Positions 1-8,822 of a DNA stretch of 48,815 nucleotides are shown one piece after another. Position 1 is the stretch's first letter; each line of letters opens with the position of its first letter. The DNA is from Candidatus Rokuibacteriota bacterium (lineage in GTDB: Bacteria > Methylomirabilota > Methylomirabilia > Rokubacteriales > CSP1-6): the NCBI GenBank assembly GCA_023248995.1, contig JAHFDN010000022.1, forward strand, positions 1-48,815, in the 5' to 3' direction. The notes under the pieces are model-generated. The model did not search any database. It was not told where the DNA came from and saw only the letters and a list, made by a program, of their open reading frames with translations. The position numbers and the translations under genes are program-made.

Positions 1-1
1 G

Positions 2-1767
<1,766 letters not shown>

Positions 1768-1768
<1 letters not shown>

Positions 1769-3186
1769 TGCGGCGCACGAAGATCGTCTGCACGATCGGC
1801 CCGTCCAGCGCATCGGCCGACGTCCTGGACCGTCTCGTGGCCGCCGGGATGGACGTGGCTCGCCTCAACTTCTCCCACGGCAGCCAGGCGTGGCACGCCG
1901 AGGTCATCCGGCTTATCCGCGAGGGCCAGGCGCGGTGGGGCAGGCCGGTCGCGATCCTCCAGGACCTCCAGGGGCCCAAGATCCGGCTGGCCCGCTTCGT
2001 CGAGGGCGGCGTCGAGCTGGTCACGGGCGCCACCTTCACGCTCACCTCGGAGGCGGTTCTCGGCACGGCCCTGCGCGCGACGATCAGCCAGCCGGAGCTC
2101 CTGTCGGCACTCCAGCCCGGCGATGAGGTCTGGATGGACGACGGGCTGGTTCAGCTGAAGGTCCTAACCGTGGAGGGCGGCGAGGCGCGCTGTCGCGTCA
2201 CCGCCGGCGGTCGCGTGGACGACCACAAGGGGATTTCCCTGCCGCGGGTGCATCGCCCGGTCTCATGCCTGACGGACAAGGATCGGGAGGACCTCAAGTT
2301 CGGCCTGAACCTGGGCGTGGACTACGTGGCGATCTCGTTCGTGCGGTCACCCGCCGACGTCCAGGAAGTGAGGAAGGTGCTCCACGAGCACGGCGCCGAG
2401 GTGCCGGTGGTCGCGAAGATCGAGCGCGCGGAGGCGGTCACGAACCTCGCCGGGATCCTGGCGCTCGTGGACGCGGTCATGGTGGCGCGCGGGGATCTGG
2501 GAGTCGAGGTTCCCCTCGAGGACGTGCCGGTGATCCAGAAGGCCGTGATCCGGCAGGCCCGCGCGGCCAAGGTCCCGGTGATCGTCGCCACCCAGATGCT
2601 CGAGTCCATGGTGGACAACATCCGGCCCACCCGCGCGGAGGTGTCCGACGTCGCGACCGCGATCTTCGACGGTGCCGACGCCATCATGCTCTCGGCGGAA
2701 ACGGCGACCGGCAAGCACCCGGTGGAGACCGTCGACTTCATGGCCCGGATCGCCGAGCGGACGGAGCAGTCGGCGCCGCGGACCCACGTGGAGCGGCGCC
2801 GCCGGGAAGTCTTCGGCTTCGCCGAGGCGGTAGCCGACGCCGCCTGCCACGCCGCGCGCGATCTCCAGGCCAAGGCCATCGTGGCGTTCACGCAGTCGGG
2901 CTCCACCGCGCGCTTCATTTCCCAGGAGCGCCCAGAGGTGCCGATCTTCGCCCTCACGCCGCATCCGGAGGTGCAGCGGCGCCTGACGCTCTGCTGGGGC
3001 GTGTCGGCCCGGCTCGTGCGGAAGGTGGAGACCACCGATGAGATGGTCGAGGAGGTGGAGGCCACGCTTCTGGCGGACGGGTCGGTGCGCGTCAACGACG
3101 TGCTGGTCATCATCTCGGGCGCGCCCATGTGGGTCGCGGGAACCACGAACCTGCTCAAGCTTCATCGGGTCGGGCAACGCCGGTAA
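1768..3186 (+). CDS. pyk: Pyruvate kinase
   Basis: Converts phosphoenolpyruvate and ADP to pyruvate and ATP, the last step of glycolysis. 472 residues, the usual length for the bacterial enzyme. Seen: N-terminal KIVCTIGPSS, RLNFSHG, DLQGPKIR, the acid/base lysine region VVAKIERAEA, the metal/substrate loop VARGDLGVEVP, and ATQMLESM followed by RPTRAEVSDVA. The small B domain is present between the barrel strands and a C-terminal alpha/beta domain follows. The ATG overlaps the uvrA stop; the ORF is open far upstream in the same frame, but homology begins exactly at this ATG. Confidence 0.97.
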
Positions 3187-3211
3187 CCCGAATCGGACGA
3201 AGGAGACCGCG

Positions 3212-4000
3212 ATGGCCTACCAGGTGCTGCGTCTCGAGGTGAAGGACCAGGTGGCCACCATCACGCTGAACCGGCCGGAGGCCTACAACGCCCTGAACGC
3301 CCAGCTGGTCCGTGAGCTGTTCGCGGCCGTCCTGGAAGTGGACGAAGACCCGGAGGTCCGTTGCGTCGTGGTCACGGGGGCCGGGAAGGCGTTCTGCGCG
3401 GGCGGCGACGTCAAGGCTTTCGCCGCCAACCTGGCGACGATCGGCGCCCTCATCAAGGAGGTGACCACCTATCTGCACGGCGCGGTGTCCCGGCTCTGCC
3501 GCAGTCCCAAGCCCGTCATCGTGGGGATCAACGGCGTCGCCGCCGGCGCGGGGATGAGCCTGGCCCTCGCCGGTGATCTGGCGGTCGCCGCCGAATCCGC
3601 CCGCTTCACGATGGCCTACTCGAAGATCGCCGCCCCGCCCGACGGGTCCTCGAGCTACTTCTTGCCGCGTCTCGTCGGGCTCAGGCGCGCGCTGGAGCTC
3701 TACTACACCAACCGGGTCCTGAGCGCCGGGGAGGCGCTCGCCTGGGGCCTGGTGAACCGCGTGGTCCCCGACGCCCAGTTCCGGGAGGCCCTGGCCGCCC
3801 TGGCCCGGGAGATGGCTTCGGGGCCGACGCTCGCCTTCGGCAAGGCGAAACTCCTCTTTCTCCAGTCCACTCAGGAAAGCCTCGAAACCCAGATGGAGCT
3901 GGAGGCCCAGGCCATGGCGAGCTCGGGGAAGAGCGAAGATTACAGGCGCGGCGTCACGGCGTTCGTTGAGAAAAATGCCCCGGCCTTCAACGGGCGCTAG
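3212..4000 (+). CDS. Enoyl-CoA hydratase/isomerase family protein
   Basis: Crotonase-fold acyl-CoA enzyme, 262 residues, cytoplasmic. Seen: ITLNRPEAYNALN near the N-terminus, the first oxyanion-hole strand AFCAGGDVKAF, the second oxyanion-hole region GINGVAAGAGMSLALAGDL, and the C-terminal trimerisation helix. The position of the usual catalytic Glu after GAG is not conserved as in classical hydratases and the segment AAPPDGSSSYFLPRLVG resembles PaaG/isomerase-type members, so the exact reaction is open. AGGAG lies 6 bases before the ATG. It follows pyk by 25 bases. Hydratase, isomerase or hydrolase activity cannot be separated from sequence alone. Confidence 0.88.
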   Translation: MAYQVLRLEVKDQVATITLNRPEAYNALNAQLVRELFAAVLEVDEDPEVRCVVVTGAGKAFCAGGDVKAFAANLATIGALIKEVTTYLHGAVSRLCRSPKPVIVGINGVAAGAGMSLALAGDLAVAAESARFTMAYSKIAAPPDGSSSYFLPRLVGLRRALELYYTNRVLSAGEALAWGLVNRVVPDAQFREALAALAREMASGPTLAFGKAKLLFLQSTQESLETQMELEAQAMASSGKSEDYRRGVTAFVEKNAPAFNGR

Positions 4001-4046
4001 CACTTAACCCACAACCCGAGGGTGACTCGGAAAGGAGCGAGGAATC

Positions 4047-4397
4047 GTGATTACGCTCGAGTCGAAAGAGGTCCGCGAGCAGCTGAACCGGTGGATCGAG
4101 GACGGGCAGCAACAGCTGGCGGTCGTTCTCAGGGTCATGCAGGACTACGATCGCTTTCGCGAGTCGCTCGAGTCCTCCGAGCGCGAGAACGAGCGGCTGC
4201 GGGGGCTCGTCTACGAAAACGAGAAGCTCCACAACCGGCTCGAGACCGCTGAGAGGGAATGCGTGCTGCTCCGGGAGGAAGGGAACCGGCTCCGGGGCGA
4301 GACCGAGCGAAACACGAAAGAACGGGAGGAGATCGCCGACTGGCTCTCCAGCACCATCAACGAGGCTCTGTTGCGGCTCCGTCCCCAGCAGGCGTGA
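4047..4397 (+). CDS. Small coiled-coil protein of unknown function
   Basis: 116 residues, very rich in Glu, Arg and Leu. Residues about 30-100 look like one long amphipathic coiled coil (ERENERLRGL, ENEKLHNRLE, ERECVLLREEGNRLR). No signal peptide, no membrane segment and no catalytic motif is visible. Starts at GTG with AAAGGAG 10 bases upstream. The gene ends 10 bases before the selenoprotein candidate that follows, so the two are probably co-transcribed. I do not recognise a function; a structural or scaffolding role is only a guess. Confidence 0.75.
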   Translation: MITLESKEVREQLNRWIEDGQQQLAVVLRVMQDYDRFRESLESSERENERLRGLVYENEKLHNRLETAERECVLLREEGNRLRGETERNTKEREEIADWLSSTINEALLRLRPQQA

Positions 4398-4407
4398 GGC
4401 GGAAGGC

Positions 4408-5151
4408 GTGAAACGGGCGCGACTCTACTACCGCCCCGGCTGAACCTCCTGCGCCAAGACGAGAGAGTTGCTCTCGTCCTTCGGCGTGGAGGTCCTAGCC
4501 GTGAACGTGGAGGGGGATCCCGCGGCCCTCGCCGAGATGAAGCGCCTCGGCGCCCCCGTGGCGCCCGCCGTGGCCGTCGGCGATCGGGTCGTCCAGGGCT
4601 GGAACCCGAAGGCGGTAGCCGAGCTGGTCGGGGCCCGATACGTCGAGCCGCCGTGCCTCTCGCCCGAGGAGCTCGCCCGGCGCCTCGACACGATCCTCGC
4701 CGCCGCGGAGCGCGCCGTCCGTCAGGTCCCCGACGACCGGCTCGGGATGACGTCGCCCGATCGCGACCGGACCGTGCGCAACCTGGGCTACCATGTCTTT
4801 CGCCTGAGCCTGGCCTTCCGTGACGCCATGGTCGAGCGGCGGCTTCCCGAGGAATGGCTCCAGGAGGCGGCGCCGGCCGAGATCGCCGACGGCGCCGCGA
4901 TCGCGCGCTACGGCCAGACCGTCCGCGAGCGCCTCGCCGAGTGGTTCAGGCGACCCCAGGCCTCGGCAGGCGTGGTCGAGACGTACTACGGGCCGCAGAC
5001 GGGCCACGAGCTGCTCCTGCGCACCACCTGGCACGCCGCCCAGCACCTGCGCCAGCTGTACGCGCTGCTCGAGATGATGGGCGTTCGGCCCGAGCGCCCT
5101 CTGGGGGAGACGGACTTCGAGGGCCTGCCGCTTCCGGCGGCCCTCTGGTAG
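4408..5151 (+). CDS. Candidate selenoprotein: glutaredoxin-like domain (UxxC) fused to DinB-like domain
   Basis: Read from GTG at 4408 with TGA at 4441-4443 as selenocysteine: 247 residues, Sec at position 12. The N-terminus reads YYRPGUTSCAKTREL, matching the glutaredoxin active-site loop where the first redox residue is normally Cys (PGCxxC). The thioredoxin fold continues through GAPVAPAVAVGD (likely cis-Pro loop) and GWNP to about residue 80. Residues about 85-247 form a DinB/YfiT-like four-helix domain with the possible metal-binding His set LGYH and WHAAQH. Translation after the TGA stays in frame for 236 codons with good homology, so an ordinary stop is unlikely. The next in-frame start, a TTG at 4468, would remove the redox loop. 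A strong hairpin sits just after the TGA. A thiol/selenol redox role is inferred; the partner of the DinB part is unknown. Confidence 0.82.
4444..4493 (+). promoter_or_regulatory. SECIS-like hairpin after the TGA of the glutaredoxin-DinB gene
   Basis: Three stacked helices by eye: ACCTCC (4444-4449) with GGAGGT (4488-4493); CGCC (4452-4455) with GGCG (4483-4486); GACGAGAG (4458-4465) with CTCTCGTC (4471-4478). The apical loop is AGTTG (4466-4470), 22 bases after the TGA, with a G among its first two bases and a GU step. These fit the published description of bacterial SECIS elements (loop about 16-37 bases downstream, G in the first two loop positions). The hairpin lies within coding sequence, as bacterial SECIS elements do. 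Confidence 0.75.
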
Positions 5152-5157
5152 CGCCTA

Positions 5158-5282
5158 GTGCCGGCCCAACTAACTTCGCCATACTTCGTTCTCGGTTGTC
5201 GCCGGTCCTCAACGTACAACCTCGTACGCCTCCGGCCGGCTCCTCCCTCGGGCCTCGTCTGGCTCGTTACTTGGCCCGGCAC
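5158..5282. repeat. Small element with near-perfect 17-bp terminal inverted repeats
   Basis: The left end GTGCCGGCCCAACTAAC (5158-5174) and the right end GTTACTTGGCCCGGCAC (5266-5282) are inverted copies with two mismatches, separated by about 91 bases. Weaker complementarity continues inward (GCCAxAC on the left against GTxTGGC on the right). It fills most of the gap between two convergent genes. It could be a MITE-like element or a large bidirectional hairpin terminator. No clear target duplication is visible. Confidence 0.5.
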
Positions 5283-5327
5283 CGATCATCCGGTGGCGAA
5301 CGTCTGGCGCATTCGTTTGGAGCTCCA

Positions 5328-6005
5328 CTAGGCGCGGACGACGCGGAGGGAGTAGTCCGAGTAGCGGAGTTTGGGCGGGATGCTCGAGCGGTGGGCCACA
5401 GTGCTCCACGGGATCTGGTGCCGCCAGGCGCCGCCGCGGGAGACGCGCCGCGTTCCCGCCAGCGGGCCGCGCGGGTTCACCATGGGGGAGGCGAGGTAGT
5501 ACCCCTCCTCGTACCAGTCGATGCACCACTCGTGGCAGGAGCCCGAGAGGTCGGTGAGGCCGTAGCCGTTCGGGCGGCCCCAGCCGACCTTCGGGGGCCC
5601 GGTCAGGGGCAGCGCGACGCCGGGGAAAACCGTGTCGGGCTTGACGTCCCCCCACGGGTAGCGGGAGCCGTCGAGGCCGCCGCGCGCGGCCTTTTCCCAT
5701 TCGGCCTCCGTGGGGATCCGGTGGGTCTCTCCCGTCGTCACCGTGAGCCACTCGCAGTAGGCGACCGCCTCGAGCCAGTTGACTCCCACCACCGGCTGCT
5801 GCGGGTCGTTGAAGCGGGGGTTGTCCCAGAGGGGCGGGGGCGCCACGTGCGTGGCATCCACGAAGCGGGCGTACTCGGCGTTGACGACCGGCGTCCGGGC
5901 GATGAAGAAGCCGTCCACCCGGACCGGATGGCGCGGTCCCTCCCCCGGCAGGCCGTCCTCCCACCCCATCCAGAACTTGCCGGCGGGAATCTCCACGAAC
6001 TCCAC
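5328..6005 (-). CDS. SUMF1/FGE-sulfatase-domain protein (not a classical formylglycine enzyme)
   Basis: 225 residues from GTG at 6005. The sulfatase-modifying-factor fold is recognisable: EIPAGKFWMGWEDG, RHPVRVDGFFIARTPV, NAEYARFVDAT, QPVVGVNWLEAVAYCEWL, RIPTEAEWEKAARGG, YPWGD, NGYGLTDLSGSCHEW and VSRGGAWRH. The paired active-site Cys of true formylglycine-generating enzymes, expected after GGAW, are absent (QIPWSTVAHRSS), so another role is likely; EgtB-type and ergothioneine-related proteins and many orphan SUMF1 proteins share this fold. Frame extends further upstream, but homology starts at VEFVEIPAG, and the divergent aminotransferase begins 39 bases away. Confidence 0.85.
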   Translation of the reverse strand: MEFVEIPAGKFWMGWEDGLPGEGPRHPVRVDGFFIARTPVVNAEYARFVDATHVAPPPLWDNPRFNDPQQPVVGVNWLEAVAYCEWLTVTTGETHRIPTEAEWEKAARGGLDGSRYPWGDVKPDTVFPGVALPLTGPPKVGWGRPNGYGLTDLSGSCHEWCIDWYEEGYYLASPMVNPRGPLAGTRRVSRGGAWRHQIPWSTVAHRSSIPPKLRYSDYSLRVVRA

Positions 6006-6014
6006 TGAGCCTAG

Positions 6015-6020
6015 TATAAT
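6015..6020 (+). promoter_or_regulatory. Candidate -10 box for the aminotransferase gene
   Basis: TATAAT at 6015-6020, 24 bases before the ATG at 6045, in the divergent gap with the SUMF1 gene. No convincing -35 box at normal spacing. A CTGGAGG ribosome site lies between it and the ATG. Confidence 0.5.
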
Positions 6021-6044
6021 GATGCGGTCCGCCTGGAGGCGTCC

Positions 6045-7220
6045 ATGAATTTTGCCGAACGGATGTCGCGGCTCGGGACCGAGTCGGCCTTCGAAGTGCT
6101 GGCCCGGGCGCGGGCCCTCGAGCGCCAGGGACGCGAGATCGTGCACCTGGAGATCGGCGAGCCCGACTTCGACACGCCCGCCCACATCAAGGAGGCGGCC
6201 AAGCGCGCGCTGGACGCCGGCCATACCCATTACGGCCCAGCCGCCGGCCTTCCCGAGTTACGGGAAACGATTGCCGCGCACGTGTCCCAGACCCGCGGGA
6301 TCCCCGTGAGCCCCGAGGAAGTGGTCGTCACCCCCGGGGCCAAGCCGATCATGTTCTTCACGATCCTGGCCCTGGTGAACCGGGGCGACGAGGTCATGTA
6401 CCCCAACCCCGGCTTTCCGATCTACGAATCGATGATCAACTTCGTCGGGGGGGTGCCGGTGCCGATCCCGCTCCGGGAGGAGACGGGGTTCGGCTTCGAT
6501 CTGGACCTGTTCGAGAGGAAGGTTTCCCAGCGAACGCGCCTCATCATCATCAACTCCCCCCAGAATCCGACCGGGGGCGTCCTCGAGCGGGAGCAGCTCG
6601 AGCGCGTCGCGGAGCTGGCGGGGCGGTGGAAGATCCCGGTGCTGGCCGACGAGATCTACCGCCACTTCCTCTACGAGGGGGAGTTCGCCTCGATCGCGTC
6701 GTTGCCGGGGATGAAGGCGCACACGATCATCCTCGACGGCTTCTCCAAGGCCTACGCCATGACGGGCTGGCGCCTCGGCTACGGCGTGATGCCGGTGCCG
6801 CTGGCGGAGCACGTGACGCGCCTCATGGTGAACTCGGCCTCGTGCACCGCGACCTTCGTTCAGCTCGCGGGGGTGGCGGCGCTCGAGGGGGATCAGTCGC
6901 CGGTGGCTCGGATGGTGGCCGAGTTCAAGCGGCGCCGCGATCTGATCGTGGACGGGCTCAACAAGCTCCCCGGCGTATCCTGCCGGAGCCCGCGGGGAGC
7001 CTTCTACGTCTTCCCCAACGTGAGCGCCCTCCGCCGGCCCGCCGGCCAGATCGCCGATCTCCTGCTGAACGAGGCGGGGGTGGCGGCGCTCTCTGGGACC
7101 GCCTTCGGCCAGTACGGCGAAGGGTATCTCCGGCTCTCCTACGCCAACTCCGAAGCCAACCTCCGAAAGGCGCTGGATCGGATGCGGCCGGTCTTGGAAG
7201 GGCTCCGGGCTGGGGCGTGA
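6045..7220 (+). CDS. Pyridoxal-phosphate class I/II aminotransferase
   Basis: 391 residues, fold-type I aminotransferase of the aspartate aminotransferase (AspC/AAT-I gamma) group. Seen: HLEIGEPDFDTP at the substrate-binding N-terminus, THYGPAAGLPELRE, the NSPQNPTGG motif, DEIYRHFLYEG carrying the Asp that contacts the PLP nitrogen, and DGFSKAYAMTGWRLGYG with the PLP-binding Lys and the phosphate-binding Arg. A conserved Arg that binds the substrate carboxylate is probably the one in YLRLSYA. The amino-acid specificity cannot be read. The stop overlaps the next ATG (ATGA), starting a run of overlapping genes that reaches 9697. Confidence 0.93.
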   Translation: MNFAERMSRLGTESAFEVLARARALERQGREIVHLEIGEPDFDTPAHIKEAAKRALDAGHTHYGPAAGLPELRETIAAHVSQTRGIPVSPEEVVVTPGAKPIMFFTILALVNRGDEVMYPNPGFPIYESMINFVGGVPVPIPLREETGFGFDLDLFERKVSQRTRLIIINSPQNPTGGVLEREQLERVAELAGRWKIPVLADEIYRHFLYEGEFASIASLPGMKAHTIILDGFSKAYAMTGWRLGYGVMPVPLAEHVTRLMVNSASCTATFVQLAGVAALEGDQSPVARMVAEFKRRRDLIVDGLNKLPGVSCRSPRGAFYVFPNVSALRRPAGQIADLLLNEAGVAALSGTAFGQYGEGYLRLSYANSEANLRKALDRMRPVLEGLRAGA

Positions 7221-7744
7221 TGCCGACGGTCCCCCCGCCGCTGGCCCCGCCGGATCCTCGGACGCTCGACCGGGCCGCCGACCTCCTCCGGGTGGCGTCC
7301 CGCCCCGTCGTGATCGCCGGTGCCCAGTGCCGGCTTGCCGAGGACGGCGCGTGGCTCCGCGCCCTGGCCGAGGCGCTGCCGGTCCCGGTGCTGACCGCCT
7401 GGCGCGCCCGGGGCGTCCTGCTGGAGGGGCATCCACTCGATCTGGGGCTCTTGACGGCAAGCCCCGAGGACGACGGGCTGCTCGGGCTGGCGGACCTGAT
7501 CCTCCTATGCGGTCTGGACGAGGAGGAGCTGGCCGTGAGCCGCTGGCCGTACTCGGCGCTCGTCGTGTGCCTCTCCCGGACGAGGCACGGTGAGCATCCT
7601 GTCGCGCCGCTCGTGGAAGTCGTGGGAGACCTGGCGCTGATCCTGGCGGAGCTGGCGCCGCGGCTCACGGGGCGGACCCAGGTTGACTGGGACATGTTCG
7701 AGCTCGATCGCCTCAAGAAGATGCGTCGCTCGGTGCGGGGATGA
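7220..7744 (+). CDS. Stand-alone thiamine-pyrophosphate-enzyme middle domain
   Basis: 174 residues resembling only the central (TPP_enzyme_M, nucleotide-binding Rossmann-like) domain of acetolactate synthase and relatives: RPVVIAGAQCRLA, ALPVPVLTAWRARGVLLEGHP and LGLADLILLCGLDEEEL. The flanking pyrimidine- and pyrophosphate-binding domains of these enzymes (about 550 residues in total) are missing, and no remnants are visible in the genes on either side, so TPP catalysis is not expected. It overlaps the aminotransferase and YedE genes by ATGA on both sides, so translation is coupled and the gene is probably functional rather than debris. Role unknown; ligand or nucleotide binding is an inference. 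Confidence 0.68.
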   Translation: MPTVPPPLAPPDPRTLDRAADLLRVASRPVVIAGAQCRLAEDGAWLRALAEALPVPVLTAWRARGVLLEGHPLDLGLLTASPEDDGLLGLADLILLCGLDEEELAVSRWPYSALVVCLSRTRHGEHPVAPLVEVVGDLALILAELAPRLTGRTQVDWDMFELDRLKKMRRSVRG

Positions 7745-8244
7745 AGCCCTACTGGTCTCCGTACGCGGTGGGGGTCGGACTCGGCCTGACCCTCCTGACC
7801 ACGTATGTCCTGATGGGCTTTGGCCTCGGCGCCTCGGGGGCGTTCACCCACGTCGCGGCCCACCTCGAGGGCGCCGTCTCCCCCGCGCGCGCTCAGGCGA
7901 ACTCCTACATCGCCGGGTACCTGGAGGCCGGACGGCTGTGGGCCCAGTGGGTGGTGGTGGAGATGGCCGGCGTCGTCGTGGGCGGCTTCCTCGGGGCGTG
8001 GTCGGCCGGCCGGCTCGGGTGGCGGTTCGAGAAGGGCAGCCGCATCGGCTGGGGGCGCCGCCTGCTCTTTGCCTTTGTCGGCGGAGCGACCGTCGGGTTC
8101 GCGAGCCGCGTGGCCCAGGGGTGCACCAGCGGGCTCGCGCTCTCCGGGAGCGCCGTGCTGTCCCCGGGGGCGTGGGCGTTCACGCTCGCGTTCATGACCG
8201 GCGGCTTCGTGACCGCGCGGATCGTGAGGAGGGCCTGGCGATGA
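7741..8244 (+). CDS. YeeE/YedE family transporter, N-terminal half
   Basis: 167 residues, inner-membrane protein with about four hydrophobic helices. It matches the first half of the YeeE/YedE (sulfur transport, DUF395) family, including AGYLEAGRLWAQWVVVEMAGVVVGGF and the family motif RVAQGCTSGLALSGSAVLS, where GCTSG carries the conserved Cys of the transport path. The family takes up thiosulfate (TsuA) and has been proposed as a selenium transporter by comparative genomics. Here the protein is split: the second half is the next gene, overlapping by ATGA. The two halves presumably assemble into one channel. Confidence 0.88.
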   Translation: MKPYWSPYAVGVGLGLTLLTTYVLMGFGLGASGAFTHVAAHLEGAVSPARAQANSYIAGYLEAGRLWAQWVVVEMAGVVVGGFLGAWSAGRLGWRFEKGSRIGWGRRLLFAFVGGATVGFASRVAQGCTSGLALSGSAVLSPGAWAFTLAFMTGGFVTARIVRRAWR

Positions 8245-8822
8245 GCTGGCCGCTCAGCCTGGAAGGTCCGCCCGCGCTCCTGGCCGGGCTCGGGCTGGGG
8301 GTGGCTTTCGGGTTCTTGCTCGAGCGCGGAGGCCTCGGGGATCCGAAGAAGCTCCTCGGGCTCTTCTACCTGGAGGACTTCACGATGTTCAAAGTCATGT
8401 TCGCCGCCATCGCGACGGCGGCCGCCGGGATCGGCGGACTCTCGGCGCTCGGCCTGATGGACCTCGGCGCGTTGGCGATCCAACCGACCTACCTCTGGCC
8501 GATGATCGTCGGCGGGCTGGTTCTCGGCGCCGGGTTCGCTCTCGGCGGTTACTGACCCGGCTCTTCGGCCGTGGGTGCGGCCTCGGGGCGGGTGGACGCG
8601 CTGGTGTTCATGGGGGGGCTCGTCGCGGGCATCTGGGTCTTCGCCGAGGTGTACGCGTGGCTGGCGGGCTTTACCTCGAGCGGTGAGATGGGCACGGCCA
8701 CGCTGGCCGAGTTGCTGGGGATCCCGTTCTGGCTGCTCGCCGGCCTGGTGGTGCTGATGGCGGTCGCCATGTTCCGGCTGATCCGGAAACTCGAGCGCCC
8801 TGTGCCGGGAGGAAAGGCGTGA
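8241..8822 (+). CDS. Candidate selenoprotein: YeeE/YedE transporter, C-terminal half with Sec in GGYUPG
   Basis: Read from ATG at 8241 with TGA at 8553-8555 as Sec: 193 residues, Sec at 105. The segment reads ALGGYUPGSSAVGAASGR; the family motif here is GGYCPGTSxVGAAtGR, so the TGA replaces the conserved Cys. Before the TGA are helices and LERGGLGDPKKLLGLFYL typical of the family; after it, in the same frame, are VDALVFMGGLVAGIWVFAEVY and a final helix. Without readthrough the protein would end at the most conserved motif. The start overlaps the preceding half, and the stop overlaps the rhodanese GTG. Sulfur or selenium import is inferred from family and neighbours. Confidence 0.82.
8556..8587 (+). 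promoter_or_regulatory. Possible SECIS-like hairpin after the YedE TGA
   Basis: CCCG (8556-8559) can pair with CGGG (8584-8587), and GGCCG (8567-8571) with CGGCC (8578-8582). The apical loop is TGGGTG (8572-8577), 16 bases after the TGA, with a G in its second position. There is a 7-to-1 internal asymmetry. It fits bacterial SECIS geometry, but GC-rich sequence folds easily, so support is moderate. Confidence 0.45.

Noticed and set aside
4441-4443. Ordinary stop codon, or frameshift, ending a tiny ORF
   Set aside because: Frame is unchanged before and after the TGA and the Cys position matches family motifs; a frameshift would not leave the same frame.
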